Of a stretch of DNA of 64,000 nucleotides, positions 18,707 through 27,645 are shown piece after piece. The notes under the pieces were generated by a model. The model saw only the letters and a program-made list of their open reading frames with translations, did not search any database and was not told the origin of the DNA. The DNA is from Alteraurantiacibacter aestuarii (GTDB lineage: Bacteria; Pseudomonadota; Alphaproteobacteria; Sphingomonadales; Sphingomonadaceae). The translations under genes were made by a program, and so were the position numbers. The stretch spans positions 110,885 through 174,884 of the forward strand of contig NZ_WTYY01000005.1 in assembly GCF_009827405.1 (NCBI RefSeq). Direction: 5' to 3'. Numbering within the stretch: the stretch's first letter is position 1; the number at the start of each line of letters is the position of its first letter.

Positions 18707-20008
18707 TCATCGGATCATTCTGTTTTCGATTGCCGTGAGCGCGGCGGCGGCGCGCAGGATTTCTGCCTGCCCGTGGGCATTGCGCAAGGCTTCGGCGGTT
18801 TCGGAAAAGTGCGGTGCACCCTCGTCACGCGCTGCCAGCGCCCGGTCTATGGCGGCGGCGCGCAAGGCGGGGTCGCGCTCGCGAATCTGGAATGCGGCGG
18901 CGATGCGCGCGGCGATCATATCGGCATAGGGCGCGCCCAGCAGGTGCCAGCGGCGGGTCCGTTCGATCAGCGCGGCGCTGTTGCGCGCCAGCTGCCGTTT
19001 GCCGCGCGCAATGGCGGGTGCGGGCGCGTTGGGCGGTCCGAACCGGCGAAAACCGCGCCAGCCGATCACCAGCGCTGCCAGCAACAGGCACAAGGTGGCC
19101 GCCAGGAATGGCGGGCGGAAGGCCAGCGTGAGCAGGTTCATGCTGCTGCCAAGCCCGGGAATGGTCATGTCGAAAATGATCGGCAGATCGACACCGTCCA
19201 TGCTCGCTTCCACCAGCAACACCGCCTGCTGCGCGCGGGCCATGTCGGCAAGGCCATAATTGTTGAGCAGGTCCGGTTCGATCACCACCACCAGCGGCCA
19301 GATGGCATCGTCCTGCTGCTTTTCATCCTCGCGAGAGAATTCCACCCCCGAATCAGCGGCCAGATCAGGGAAATAGCCGTTCTGGTTCCAGTATCCCGCC
19401 AGCAGATCGCCCTCAGCGTCCGTAACGATGGGGAACAGGATGGGGCTGGGCTGGCGGGTGATCGCCTGCACGTGATCACCCTCTGGCAATGCGCCTTCCA
19501 GCCCCAGGCCGGACCAGCCCTGCGTTGTGCCGATCTCCAGCTCCACCCCCTCAAACGCGGGCATCTGGGCCAGCCATTCGGGCGTCATGGCACCGCCCAG
19601 GATTACCCAGCCATCTTCGGCCTCGATCCCGGCATTGCCGGGCACCGGGAAGACGGACCACTTGGGCAGGATCAGCAGCGTCGGCCCCTGATCCTTGCGA
19701 TCATTGATCAGGTCCTGCAATTGCCCGGCATCGGAATACATGCCGGGAGTGACCACCAGCAGCGCCCTTTCCTGCAGCCGTGAAGGCGTGCGCGACAGGC
19801 TGACATCGTGGCCGCGCCGCTCCAGCAGGTTCACCAGACCGGCATAGCCATTGAGCGAATTGGACGCGGCATGGGTACCGCCGTCGCGGTTCTCCTGTCC
19901 GGTCCAGCCCGCTCCCAGCGCATACAACAGCAGCAGGAAAGCCGCGCCGCCCAGCAACAACATGCCCGCCACCGTCGCCGGACGGAAAGGACCGCTGCGC
20001 GCGCTCAT
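18707..20008 (-). CDS. DUF4350 domain membrane protein of MoxR operon
   Basis: A 433-residue protein with an N-terminal helix ([22 protein letters not shown]), a periplasmic-facing domain of about 270 residues, and a second helix near residue 310 ([21 protein letters not shown]). The soluble domain begins [24 protein letters not shown] and continues [20 protein letters not shown], which matches the DUF4350 type often placed between DUF4129 and MoxR genes. The C-terminal region ([35 protein letters not shown]) is helical and cytoplasmic. Its function is unknown. It overlaps the DUF4129 gene by four bases (ATGA). Confidence 0.83.
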   Translation of the reverse strand: MSARSGPFRPATVAGMLLLGGAAFLLLLYALGAGWTGQENRDGGTHAASNSLNGYAGLVNLLERRGHDVSLSRTPSRLQERALLVVTPGMYSDAGQLQDLINDRKDQGPTLLILPKWSVFPVPGNAGIEAEDGWVILGGAMTPEWLAQMPAFEGVELEIGTTQGWSGLGLEGALPEGDHVQAITRQPSPILFPIVTDAEGDLLAGYWNQNGYFPDLAADSGVEFSREDEKQQDDAIWPLVVVIEPDLLNNYGLADMARAQQAVLLVEASMDGVDLPIIFDMTIPGLGSSMNLLTLAFRPPFLAATLCLLLAALVIGWRGFRRFGPPNAPAPAIARGKRQLARNSAALIERTRRWHLLGAPYADMIAARIAAAFQIRERDPALRAAAIDRALAARDEGAPHFSETAEALRNAHGQAEILRAAAALTAIENRMIR

Positions 20009-20670
20009 GACCCGGCTGCGCTTCCGGTCGCATTTTCAACGCTGCCATAGCCGAGCGCAAAATCGGCATAGGCAGTGCGCGCCACCTGCCAGTCTTCGGC
20101 GGAAAGGCTGCGCAGTGCGAACAGCGATCGCTCCACCCGCTCGGCAATGGTGGCAAATGCAGCGCGCGCTGCTTCGGGCAGGGCGGGCAGGGCGGCGATC
20201 TCCCGCGCGGTGCTGGATGGATCGACAAGGTCGGGCCTGACCTGCGCAATCTGGCCCACCGATCGCTGCAGCAGCAGGTGGGTGGCCTCATCAAACTGCC
20301 CGCTGGCGGCTAGTGCGTCGGCCTGTTCCAGCAGCGCCAGCGCCAGGTGCTGATCGGGTGCCCAGACGGTCTGTTCGTCCGCACTGCGGCTGCGCAGGCG
20401 AAGCCCTGCAGGATCGACAAGGCGATAGATGGCGAAGATCACCAGCGCGGCAATTGCGGCGATGATCACCCAGAACAGCACCGGCCAGGACCATGCCAGC
20501 ACATTGGCAACGGGTGAAAACAGCCACGCCAGAAATTCAAACAGCGATGTCAGCCAGTCCGGCGGGGGCGCGGCTTCGGGCATATCCACCGGGGCGAACT
20601 GAATATCGCCATCGGCCCGCATCGCGCTCCAATCACGCGAAAAGTCGCTATCTCCCGCTGGTTTAGTCAC
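20005..20670 (-). CDS. DUF4129-like membrane protein, first gene of MoxR operon
   Basis: A protein of about 221 residues with one strong membrane helix (ANVLAWSWPVLFWVIIAAIAALVIFAIYRLV) near residue 75 and a C-terminal cytoplasmic domain QHLALALLEQADALAASGQFDEATHLLLQRSVGQI, the pattern of DUF4129 proteins. The start is uncertain: the open frame runs back to 20901, but that would invade the halogenase gene on the other strand. GTG 20670 (MTKPAGDSDFSRDW) and ATG 20625 (MRADGDIQFAP) are the plausible starts, and I favour the former because it keeps the conserved-looking DWSAMRADGDIQF. It opens the operon that runs to 14406 or beyond. Confidence 0.78.
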   Translation of the reverse strand: MTKPAGDSDFSRDWSAMRADGDIQFAPVDMPEAAPPPDWLTSLFEFLAWLFSPVANVLAWSWPVLFWVIIAAIAALVIFAIYRLVDPAGLRLRSRSADEQTVWAPDQHLALALLEQADALAASGQFDEATHLLLQRSVGQIAQVRPDLVDPSSTAREIAALPALPEAARAAFATIAERVERSLFALRSLSAEDWQVARTAYADFALGYGSVENATGSAAGS

Positions 20671-20795
20671 GATTGCAGGGGTGGCATGGACTGGCGCCGG
20701 AAGCAACGCTTTGGCACTCGCCTTCACACGGCCATCCGCCACACAGACTTGCGACCAGATTGCGCCATCGTCCGCAAAGCGCCACAATATCGGCC
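20671..20795 (+). promoter_or_regulatory. Divergent spacer between DUF4129 operon and halogenase
   Basis: A 125 b spacer separating the starts of two divergent genes; it must hold the promoters of both the MoxR-type operon (minus) and the flavin halogenase (plus). I see no clear sigma-70 boxes or operator palindrome in it. The limits depend on the uncertain DUF4129 start. Confidence 0.4.
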
Positions 20796-22382
20796 ATGAC
20801 GCAATTTTCTCCCGATGAATATCTGCCACAGGACCCGGTCGCGCAGCGCGTGCGCAAGGTGCTGGTGGTGGGCGGTGGCTCGTCCGGCTGGATGGCCGCA
20901 ACCATGCTGGCTACGGCCCTTTCCAAGGATATCGAGGTCGAGCTGGTCGAAAGCGATGCCATCGGCATTGTCGGCGTGGGTGAGGCGACGATCCCGCCGA
21001 TGCAATTGTTCAACCGCTTCGTGAAGCTGGATGAACGCGCCTTCCTGTCCGAGACGCAAGGCACGTTCAAACTGGGGATCGAGTTTCACAACTGGGGGCG
21101 CAAGGGCGACCAGTATCTGCACCAGTTCGGCGCTGTCGGGCGGGAGATGGATGCGCTGGTCAAGCTGCATCACTGGTGGTTGCTGGGCCGCAGCGCCCAA
21201 AGCGTGCGGGACGGCACCAATTATCCCGAATGGCAGGACCTGTTCGTGGCGCGAGCGGCGGCCCGCGCGGATCGTTTTGCGCCTTCAAAACCGCAGAAGG
21301 ACAAACTCGCCAATCGCTATTCGCATGCCTATCACTTCGATGCGCATCTTTATGCCCGGCACTTGCGCAAAGTGGCCGAAAGCCGCGGCGTGCACCGCGT
21401 GGAAGGACGAATCACCGGGGCGGAGCGCGACGGTGAGAGCGGCTTTGTCAGCGCGGTGGTGCTGGAAGATGGTCGCCGGCTGGAGGCCGATTTCTTCATC
21501 GACTGTTCGGGCTTTCGCTCGCTGTTGCTGGGCAGCGAACTGGAAGAGCCGTGGGACGACTGGAGCCGATATATCCCCAGCGACCGCGCGCTGGCCGTGC
21601 CTACACGGCGGGCCGAAGGCGGGCTGAAACCCTATACGCAGGGCATTGCCCACAATGTGGGCTGGCAGTGGCGAATCCCGTTGCAGCACCGCACCGGCAA
21701 TGGTCACGTGTTCGCCAGCGCGTTTTCAAGTGAGAGCGAGGCGGAGGAGCGCCTGCTGGCCACGCTGGATGCGCAGGCGCTGGATACGCCGCGGCTGATC
21801 AGCTTCAGCACCGGGCGGCGCAAGCGGGCGTGGGTGAAGAATGTCGTCGGCCTGGGGCTGTCGGCAGGATTCCTCGAACCGCTCGAATCGACCAGCATCC
21901 ACTTCGTGCAGAGCGCGCTGGAACGGCTGGTGGATTATTTTCCCACCCGCGCCATGGACCCGGCGTTGCAGGATGCCTTCAACAGAAGGACGGAAGGTGA
22001 ATGGCTGGGCGTGCGCGATTTCATCATCGCCCATTATCACCTGAGCGAGCGCGAGGATTCCGAGTTCTGGCGCTACACCCGCAACATGGAGATTCCCGAC
22101 AGCCTGAAGAACACGCTGGCGGTGTGGCGCGCGCGCGGGATTCTGGATGTCGATGGCGGTCACCTGTTCCAGCTGGGCAGCTGGAGCTCAATGCTGATCG
22201 GGCAGCGCTGCATGCCCGGCGGCGTGCATGCGCTGGCCGACCGGGCCGATCCCGAATTCGCGGCGGCAGAGATGCGCAAGATCGCCGCTGAATGCCGCGC
22301 GGCTGCATCGCTGCTGCCCACGCATGCCGATTTCATCGCCAATTACTGTCCGGCAAGCCCACCTGAAGTCGTCAGGGCCTGA
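20796..22382 (+). CDS. Flavin-dependent halogenase, tryptophan halogenase family
   Basis: A 528-residue FADH2-dependent halogenase-family enzyme. Evidence in order: FAD-binding GGGSSGW (residues 26-32), GIVGVGEATIPPM, the equivalent of the catalytic Lys in GTFKLGIEFHNW (K92), the family hallmark WxWxIP as WQWRIP (290-295), and FLEPLESTSIHF, which contains the chloride-site Glu-Ser. These residues support true halogenase chemistry (HOCl formed at flavin, relayed by Lys) rather than a monooxygenase. The substrate is unknown: many such homologs in Sphingomonadales and Caulobacterales lie beside TonB receptors and have no biosynthetic cluster. No flavin reductase gene is adjacent. ATG 20796 was chosen because the upstream extension to 20673 is in the divergent spacer. 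Confidence 0.92.
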   Translation: MTQFSPDEYLPQDPVAQRVRKVLVVGGGSSGWMAATMLATALSKDIEVELVESDAIGIVGVGEATIPPMQLFNRFVKLDERAFLSETQGTFKLGIEFHNWGRKGDQYLHQFGAVGREMDALVKLHHWWLLGRSAQSVRDGTNYPEWQDLFVARAAARADRFAPSKPQKDKLANRYSHAYHFDAHLYARHLRKVAESRGVHRVEGRITGAERDGESGFVSAVVLEDGRRLEADFFIDCSGFRSLLLGSELEEPWDDWSRYIPSDRALAVPTRRAEGGLKPYTQGIAHNVGWQWRIPLQHRTGNGHVFASAFSSESEAEERLLATLDAQALDTPRLISFSTGRRKRAWVKNVVGLGLSAGFLEPLESTSIHFVQSALERLVDYFPTRAMDPALQDAFNRRTEGEWLGVRDFIIAHYHLSEREDSEFWRYTRNMEIPDSLKNTLAVWRARGILDVDGGHLFQLGSWSSMLIGQRCMPGGVHALADRADPEFAAAEMRKIAAECRAAASLLPTHADFIANYCPASPPEVVRA

Positions 22383-22390
22383 AATGATCC

Positions 22391-22412
22391 GAACCTGATC
22401 AGAACCTGATCA
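22391..22412. repeat. Two tandem 11-base copies at convergent gene ends
   Basis: The 11-mer GAACCTGATCA occurs twice without a gap. The second copy contains the stop codon of the prephenate dehydratase gene (minus strand). Probably a small slippage duplication; no function is suggested. Confidence 0.7.
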
Positions 22413-23303
22413 GCCGCGCACGCGGGCCTGCCGGTAAGTGCCCAGCATGCGCAACTCCTTGGTGTGGAACGCCAGTTCCTCCAGCGCGCGATCGATCGCC
22501 GGATCACCCGGTGCGCCCACGATATCGGTGAAGAACATGGTGGCGGCAAAGCTGGCGCCGTTCTGGTAGCTTTCCAGCTTGGTCATGTTCACGCCATTGG
22601 TGGCGAAGCAGCCCAGCGCCTTGTACAGCGCCGCAGGCACGTTGTTCACCTCGAAGATGAAGGTGGTTATCGCCGGCTCGCCCGCCAGCGTGGCAGGGTC
22701 CAGCGGCTGTGATGCCAGCACCACAAAGCGCGTGGTGTTGTCCTCTGTGTCCTCAACCCGTTCATCGACGATATCCAGACCATATAGGTCTGCGGCGATG
22801 GCAGGGGCGATCGCAGCCATGCGCGGGTCGCCCAGTTCCTTCACATGGGCCGCCGCACCTGCCGTATCGATATAACTGAGCGGCACCATGCCCCGGTCCG
22901 CCAGATACTTGCGCGACTGGTTCAGGGCGTGGGGATGGCTGAAGGCGGCTTCGAACGGCCCCTTGCCCACCGCCATCAGCGCATGGTGGATGGGCATGAA
23001 ATATTCGCCGACTATCGAAAGTCCGCTTTCCGGCAACAAGAAGTGAATATCGGCCACGCGGCCCGCTTGCGAATTTTCGATGGGAATCATCGCGCAGCCT
23101 GCGCGGCCTTCCTTCACCGCGTCCAGCGCATCGGCAAAGCTGAAACAGGGCAGCGGCAGGCAATCGGGCGCGTATTCCATTGCCGCACGGTGAGAATTTG
23201 CTCCCGGCGCGCCTTGGAAAGCGATTGCGCGCTGCGGATCAGCTGCCGCGGCAGCATGCATTTTTTCGACCAGGGCGAGGGCTGGGGCGGGGAAAGAGTC
23301 CAT
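22410..23303 (-). CDS. pheA: Prephenate dehydratase
   Basis: Converts prephenate to phenylpyruvate in phenylalanine synthesis; cytoplasmic. The 297-residue monofunctional form has a catalytic domain (residues about 23-210) with AFQGAPGANSHRAA, PIENSQAGRVADIHFLL, FSHPHALNQSRKYL and the diagnostic DTEDNTTRFVVL with the catalytic Thr-Arg-Phe, followed by an ACT domain at about 215-290 (ITTFIFEVNNVPAALYKAL, NGVNMTKLESY) that gives phenylalanine feedback. The usual ESRP motif reads ESYQ. No chorismate mutase domain is fused. It is divergent from the cytochrome c gene across 118 b and convergent to the halogenase. Confidence 0.95.
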   Translation of the reverse strand: MDSFPAPALALVEKMHAAAAADPQRAIAFQGAPGANSHRAAMEYAPDCLPLPCFSFADALDAVKEGRAGCAMIPIENSQAGRVADIHFLLPESGLSIVGEYFMPIHHALMAVGKGPFEAAFSHPHALNQSRKYLADRGMVPLSYIDTAGAAAHVKELGDPRMAAIAPAIAADLYGLDIVDERVEDTEDNTTRFVVLASQPLDPATLAGEPAITTFIFEVNNVPAALYKALGCFATNGVNMTKLESYQNGASFAATMFFTDIVGAPGDPAIDRALEELAFHTKELRMLGTYRQARVRG

Positions 23304-23421
23304 GGCGCAGAGCGGTTAAAGACACATATCGGGGCGAACAAGCCACTATCGACACTTGCGCCTGCGGCGCTGCACCACTAGAGCGCAGCCCAAATGAGCT
23401 AAACGTGGCAGATGAAACCCG

Positions 23422-24066
23422 ATGACTGACCGTCTCAATACCATTTTCGGCTGGCTTCTCTTTGCTGGCGTCGTTGCCCTTATCCTTCGCTTCGTGACTG
23501 GCCTTGCCATGCCCGAGGAAGAACGGCCGGAGCAACTGGGCTATGTGATCGAAGGCGTGGAAGCCGCCGGCGGCGCCGATGCCGGTCCCTCGCTGGCGAC
23601 TTTGCTGGCCAGTGCCGATGTTGCGGCGGGTGAAAGCACCTTTGCCAAATGCAGCGCCTGCCACACGATTGCGCAGGGCGGTGCCGATGGCATCGGCCCG
23701 AACCTGTGGGGCGTCCTGGGCAAGCCGGTCGGCCAGCATGCAGCCGGTTTCGATTATTCCAGCGCCCTGGCCGATCATGGCGGTGACTGGTCATACGAGA
23801 ATATGGATCACTGGCTCGCCAGCCCGCGCGCCTTTGCCAATGGCACCAAGATGAGCTTTGCCGGACTTTCCAAGCCGGAAGAACGCGCCAATGTCATCGC
23901 ATACCTGCTCGCCAATGGCGGCGGTCCGGCCCTGCCGGTGCCCGAAGTGGCCGAACCCGCAGCCGATGAAGCTGCGGTTGAAGGCGAAGCGGTAGATGGC
24001 GCGGCTGTTGAAGGTGAAGCTGCTGCCGGTGAAGAAGCTGCGGCAGCGGCAGACGCCGCAGCCTGA
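23422..24066 (+). CDS. Membrane-anchored class I cytochrome c (CycM-like)
   Basis: A 214-residue electron carrier. An uncleaved N-terminal anchor (TIFGWLLFAGVVALILRFVTGL) keeps the heme domain on the periplasmic face, as in the CycM cytochromes that link the bc1 complex with the terminal oxidase. Heme attachment is CSACH at about residue 74; GIGPNLWGVLGKPVG and the Met ligand in TKMSFAGLSKPEERANVIAYL complete the class I fold. The last 40 residues are a low-complexity Ala/Glu tail with repeated AVEGEA units, unusual in length for the family. The promoter should lie in the spacer shared with pheA. Confidence 0.92.
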   Translation: MTDRLNTIFGWLLFAGVVALILRFVTGLAMPEEERPEQLGYVIEGVEAAGGADAGPSLATLLASADVAAGESTFAKCSACHTIAQGGADGIGPNLWGVLGKPVGQHAAGFDYSSALADHGGDWSYENMDHWLASPRAFANGTKMSFAGLSKPEERANVIAYLLANGGGPALPVPEVAEPAADEAAVEGEAVDGAAVEGEAAAGEEAAAAADAAA

Positions 24067-24069
24067 TCG

Positions 24070-24114
24070 CTGACCGAATCGGAGGGGGTCGCTGATCAGC
24101 GCGCCCCCATTTCG
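24070..24114. terminator. Possible hairpin between convergent genes
   Basis: Between the stops of the cytochrome gene and rlmE lies GGGGG followed by the 12-base perfect palindrome CGCTGATCAGCG and then CCCCC, flanked by further partly complementary bases (CCGAA / TTCGG). It can form a hairpin on either strand, but there is no T run on either side, so a role as terminator is only a guess. Confidence 0.35.
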
Positions 24115-24127
24115 GTCCGGCCTCTAT

Positions 24128-24808
24128 TCAGTCCGGCTCCTGTCCGGCGCGACCCTTGAATCCCTGAGCGACCACATACCATTCGGATGAGCCCTTGCGG
24201 CTGGCAGGCGGCTTGGTGTGCTTGACCGTGCGGAAGTGCTTTTTCAGCAGGTCGAGCAGGTCCTTGTCGGTCCCGCCCGCCAGCACCTTGGCAACGAACG
24301 CGCCGTCCTTCTCCAGCGTTTCCGTGGCGAAATGGACAGCCGCCTCCACCAGACCCATCGTGCGCAAGTGGTCGGTCTGCTTGTGGCCAACCGTATTGGC
24401 GGCCATGTCTGACAGCACCAGATCGGGCGCACCGTCCAGCCCCGCTTCCAGCGCGGCAGGCGCCTTGTCGTCCATGAAATCCATTTGCAGGATGGTCACG
24501 CCTTCGATCTCGTCCGTTTCCAGCAGATCGATCCCGACAATGCTCGCCCCCGGCGCCTTGCGGCGCACGACCTGGGCCCAGCCGCCCGGGGCAATGCCCA
24601 GATCGACCACGCGCCTGACGCCTTTGAGCAGGTCGAATTTCTCATCCATGCCCAGCAGCTTGTAAGCCGCGCGGCTGCGATAGCCGTCGGCCTTGGCTTG
24701 CTTGACGTATGGATCGTTCAGCTGCCGCTCCAGCCAGCGCTGTGAGCTTGCGGTGCGTTTCTTGGCGGTCTTGAGCCGCCGGTCGCCATCTTTGCCGGAC
24801 CGGGCCAT
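24128..24808 (-). CDS. rlmE: 23S rRNA (uridine-2552-2'-O)-methyltransferase
   Basis: FtsJ/RrmJ family enzyme that methylates U2552 in the A-loop of 23S rRNA late in 50S assembly. The 226-residue protein has SRAAYKLLGMDEKFDLL, the SAM motif VVDLGIAPGGWAQVV, DLLETDEIEGVTILQMDFMDD and LVLSDMAANTVGHKQTDHLR; the catalytic Lys-Asp-Lys residues are covered by AAYKLL, LSDMAAN and FVAKVLAGG. The N-terminus is basic, as expected for rRNA binding. The Ppx/GppA gene ends two bases upstream, so both are cotranscribed, a pairing common in Alphaproteobacteria. Confidence 0.95.
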   Translation of the reverse strand: MARSGKDGDRRLKTAKKRTASSQRWLERQLNDPYVKQAKADGYRSRAAYKLLGMDEKFDLLKGVRRVVDLGIAPGGWAQVVRRKAPGASIVGIDLLETDEIEGVTILQMDFMDDKAPAALEAGLDGAPDLVLSDMAANTVGHKQTDHLRTMGLVEAAVHFATETLEKDGAFVAKVLAGGTDKDLLDLLKKHFRTVKHTKPPASRKGSSEWYVVAQGFKGRAGQEPD

Positions 24809-24810
24809 TA

Positions 24811-26109
24811 TTACATCCCTTCCTGCTTGATACGGCGCAGCGCAGCCTGAGCCTCGGCCCCTTCGGCATCGGCGGTCATCATCGAACGCAATATCCCTTC
24901 GCGAATGCCCCTGTCGGCCACGCCAAGGCGCGGCGCGGGCCAGATATCCAGTATTGCCTCCAGGATCGCGCAGCCTGCCACAACCAGATCGGCGCGTTCA
25001 TTGCCGATGCAGTTGAGCTGGCGGCGATCATCGGGCGACATGGCTGACAGCTCGCTGGAGATGGAGCGCATGGCATTGGCGGGCACGATCAGCCCGTCCA
25101 CCGCCTTGCGATCATATTGCGGCAGATCCAGATGCAGACTGGCCAGAGTGGTCACGGTGCCGCTGGTTCCCAGCAGCCGCAGATCAGGCGAACGATGGGC
25201 ATCGATGCGCCGGGAAAACCGGGCAAAGCTCTCGCTCACCAGCCGCTTCATTTCCGCATAGCGGGCCAGGCGCGCTGCTTCGTCGCCCTCTTCCGGGCCG
25301 ACGGTTTCGGACAGTGAGACCACGCCCCACGGCACGCTCTCCCAGTCGATGATATGCGGGATTGGCGCGCCCGATTCGATCAGCACCAGCTCGGTCGATC
25401 CGCCGCCGATATCGAAAATCACGGCCGGGCCGATGCCGTCTTCCAGCAGGATGTGGCAGCCCAGAACGGCCAGCCGCGCTTCTTCCTGCGCGCTGATGAT
25501 ATCGAGGTGAATGCCGGTCTCGCGGCGCACGCGTTCGATGAAATCCTCGCCATTCTCGGCCCGCCGACACGCTTCCGTGGCGACCGATCTGGCCAGATGG
25601 ACATTGCGCTTCTTGAGCTTGTCCGAACAGATCTTGAGCGCGCCCACGGCCCGGTCCATCGCCTCTTGCGAAAGCAGGCCGGTCTGCGCCAATCCTTCAC
25701 CCAGCCGCACCACGCGACTGAAGGCATCGATCACCACGAAGTTCTCATCTGAAGGCTTGGCAATCAGCAGGCGGCAATTGTTGGTGCCAAGATCAATTGC
25801 GGCATAGGCCTGGCGGTAATTGTGATGCGGCGGGCGGCGCCATGCGTTGCCATCGCGCGAAACGGTGGATTGCGTGTCACGGGCAATGGTCTGATCATTG
25901 GCGGGGCGAGCGGGCGCGGTGCGGCCTGTGTTGCCAGAGCTCTTATTGGCGCCATTTTTGGCCCCGTTGCTGCCATTACTCTTGCCGGTCTTCGAGCGCG
26001 CTTTCGCCGGTTTCACTTGGGAGCGATCAGATCGCCTGCCCCTTCGATCACCAGCCACCTTGTTGCGGCCGTCCGGCGGAGACATGTCCGCCATATTCGA
26101 TAAACTCAC
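24811..26109 (-). CDS. Ppx/GppA phosphatase family protein
   Basis: A 432-residue exopolyphosphatase/guanosine pentaphosphatase family protein. The first 85 residues are basic, Asn/Ser/Lys-rich and probably disordered. The ASKHA fold then starts at AYAAIDLGTNNCRLLIAKP, with GEGLAQTGLLSQEAMDRAV, VATEACRRAENGEDFIERV and FDIGGGSTELVLIE as phosphate-binding loops. This is the short form without the C-terminal HD-like domain, so pppGpp or short polyphosphate are possible substrates. The start at GTG 26109 has an alternative at ATG 26094 (MADMSPPDG). The rlmE gene follows after two bases. Confidence 0.92.
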   Translation of the reverse strand: MSLSNMADMSPPDGRNKVAGDRRGRRSDRSQVKPAKARSKTGKSNGSNGAKNGANKSSGNTGRTAPARPANDQTIARDTQSTVSRDGNAWRRPPHHNYRQAYAAIDLGTNNCRLLIAKPSDENFVVIDAFSRVVRLGEGLAQTGLLSQEAMDRAVGALKICSDKLKKRNVHLARSVATEACRRAENGEDFIERVRRETGIHLDIISAQEEARLAVLGCHILLEDGIGPAVIFDIGGGSTELVLIESGAPIPHIIDWESVPWGVVSLSETVGPEEGDEAARLARYAEMKRLVSESFARFSRRIDAHRSPDLRLLGTSGTVTTLASLHLDLPQYDRKAVDGLIVPANAMRSISSELSAMSPDDRRQLNCIGNERADLVVAGCAILEAILDIWPAPRLGVADRGIREGILRSMMTADAEGAEAQAALRRIKQEGM

Positions 26110-26197
26110 TATTCAATCACCCGCCACATGAGCGGAACCTGAGGTGAAGTTAGCCTATGGGGGGCATGCGGGCAAGCTAAGGCGAGTTAGGGCGGTC

Positions 26198-27016
26198 TCA
26201 GCCTTCGCCGCGGTGGCCCGCAACACGCGCCGGGGCGAGCAGGGCGGGCAGCAGGTTCGTATCGCGATCGGCCAGCGGATCATCCACCCCGATCACGATA
26301 TCGGCCTGCGCCACATCATCGCGAAACGTGCCGTGCAGATGGTCCCACACGGATATGCCGCTGCTCCAGTTGCTGTCCATTTCGGACAGGTCCTGGCTGT
26401 GATGAATGCCGTGCATGCGCGGCGTGGTGACGACGCGGGACAACGCCTTGTCCCAGCCTTTTGGCAGGCGAGTGTTCGAATGGTGGAACAACACCGAGAG
26501 CAGGAAGAAGCCCTGCCAGCGCTTCAGCTGCACGGGATCGACCCCGCTCACCCTCACCTGAACCAGCCGCCATGGCAGCGACACCAGCATGTCCGCGAAA
26601 TGAAAGCGCACGGCGGTGGAGGCGTCCATGTCCGGATCGATGTGGTGCACGCGGTGAAAGCGCCACAGGAACGGTACTTTGTGCGTCGCCACGTGCCACA
26701 GGTAGAAGCCGTAATCCATGACCAGAAAGGCCGCTGCCTTGCCGATAAAACCGCCGCCCAGCGCGGCTTGCACACCGCGCCCGCGCTCTGCATTCCTGCG
26801 CGCGATGGCCTGCGTGGCCGGGGCCTCGCTCACCATGATCACCGCCTGGCAGGCTGCGCCCATGGCGATGTTGCGGGCAATGCGCGGCATTGCCTTGCGT
26901 GTCTGGCGGCGCAGCGGCCGGGCGCGCTCTGCCAGTGCGATCGTGCCCACCACCGCAACGGTGGCGGCCAGACCTGCAAGTTGGAGGAATCGCGATGACA
27001 TGGTGCGTGCGATCAT
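26198..27016 (-). CDS. Sterol desaturase / fatty acid hydroxylase family membrane protein
   Basis: A 272-residue integral membrane diiron enzyme. Its histidine motifs are HVATH (near residue 122), HRVHHID, HHSNT and HGIHHSQD, the eight-His pattern of the fatty acid hydroxylase superfamily; helices precede and separate them. Members hydroxylate or desaturate lipids such as sterols, carotenoids, ceramides or fatty acids; in this order a carotenoid or membrane-lipid substrate is possible but not shown. The N-terminal ATG could be 27016 (MIARTMSS) or 27001 (MSSRFLQLAG). It is divergent from the arsenosugar-type glycosyltransferase gene across only 41 b. Confidence 0.88.
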   Translation of the reverse strand: MIARTMSSRFLQLAGLAATVAVVGTIALAERARPLRRQTRKAMPRIARNIAMGAACQAVIMVSEAPATQAIARRNAERGRGVQAALGGGFIGKAAAFLVMDYGFYLWHVATHKVPFLWRFHRVHHIDPDMDASTAVRFHFADMLVSLPWRLVQVRVSGVDPVQLKRWQGFFLLSVLFHHSNTRLPKGWDKALSRVVTTPRMHGIHHSQDLSEMDSNWSSGISVWDHLHGTFRDDVAQADIVIGVDDPLADRDTNLLPALLAPARVAGHRGEG

Positions 27017-27057
27017 GGAGGTTCGCCAAAGCCGCGTCTACTCGCTAGGAGGCGCAG

Positions 27058-27645
27058 ATGGCCGTGATGCAGCCCCCGACAATCGCGCTTTTCGCCAAAT
27101 ATCCCGCCGCCGGGGCCGCCAAGACGCGGCTGATCCCGGCGCTGGGCCCTGAAGGCGCGGCGCAGGTCCATCGCCTGCTGGTGGAGCGCACCATCGCCAC
27201 CATCAGGCACAGCGGCCTGCCATTCGCCGTCTATTTCTCCGGTGCTCCCAGAGAGGACTTTGCCGCATGGCTGGGTGATGACGTGGCGCTGGTGGAACAG
27301 GGCGAGGGCGATCTGGGCGATCGGCTGACGCGCGTTGCGGCGCCCGCCATATTGCTGGGCGCCGATATTCCGGGCCTGACACCGCGCCATTTGCAGCAGG
27401 CGGCCAGCGCGCTCGATCGCAGCGATGCGGTTGTCGGTCCGGCGCAGGATGGCGGATATTACCTGCTCGGCTTTCGCCAGCGCCTGCCATTCCTGTTCAC
27501 GGACATGGAGTGGGGGACAGCCAGCGTGCTCGACCACACGCTGGCGCGGCTCAAAGCGCAGAATATCGCCTTCACGCTGCTGGATATGCTGGCCGATTGC
27601 GATCGCCCGGCGGACCTTGCACATTATCCCAATCTGTTGCCGTGA
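27058..27645 (+). CDS. TIGR04282-type glycosyltransferase (arsenosugar-associated)
   Basis: A 195-residue GT-A fold nucleotidyl/glycosyltransferase-like protein of the DUF2064/TIGR04282 type. Motifs: IALFAKYPAAGAAKTRLIPALG at the N-terminus, QGEGDLGDRLTRV, AILLGADIPGLTPRHLQQA (metal-binding GAD in place of DxD) and VVGPAQDGGYYLLGF. The family is named for its frequent occurrence in arsenosugar biosynthesis loci, where it is thought to help add the polyol or sugar moiety. The start ATG has AGGAGG five bases upstream. The next glycosyltransferase start overlaps its stop (TGATG), so the two are coupled. Confidence 0.92.
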   Translation: MAVMQPPTIALFAKYPAAGAAKTRLIPALGPEGAAQVHRLLVERTIATIRHSGLPFAVYFSGAPREDFAAWLGDDVALVEQGEGDLGDRLTRVAAPAILLGADIPGLTPRHLQQAASALDRSDAVVGPAQDGGYYLLGFRQRLPFLFTDMEWGTASVLDHTLARLKAQNIAFTLLDMLADCDRPADLAHYPNLLP

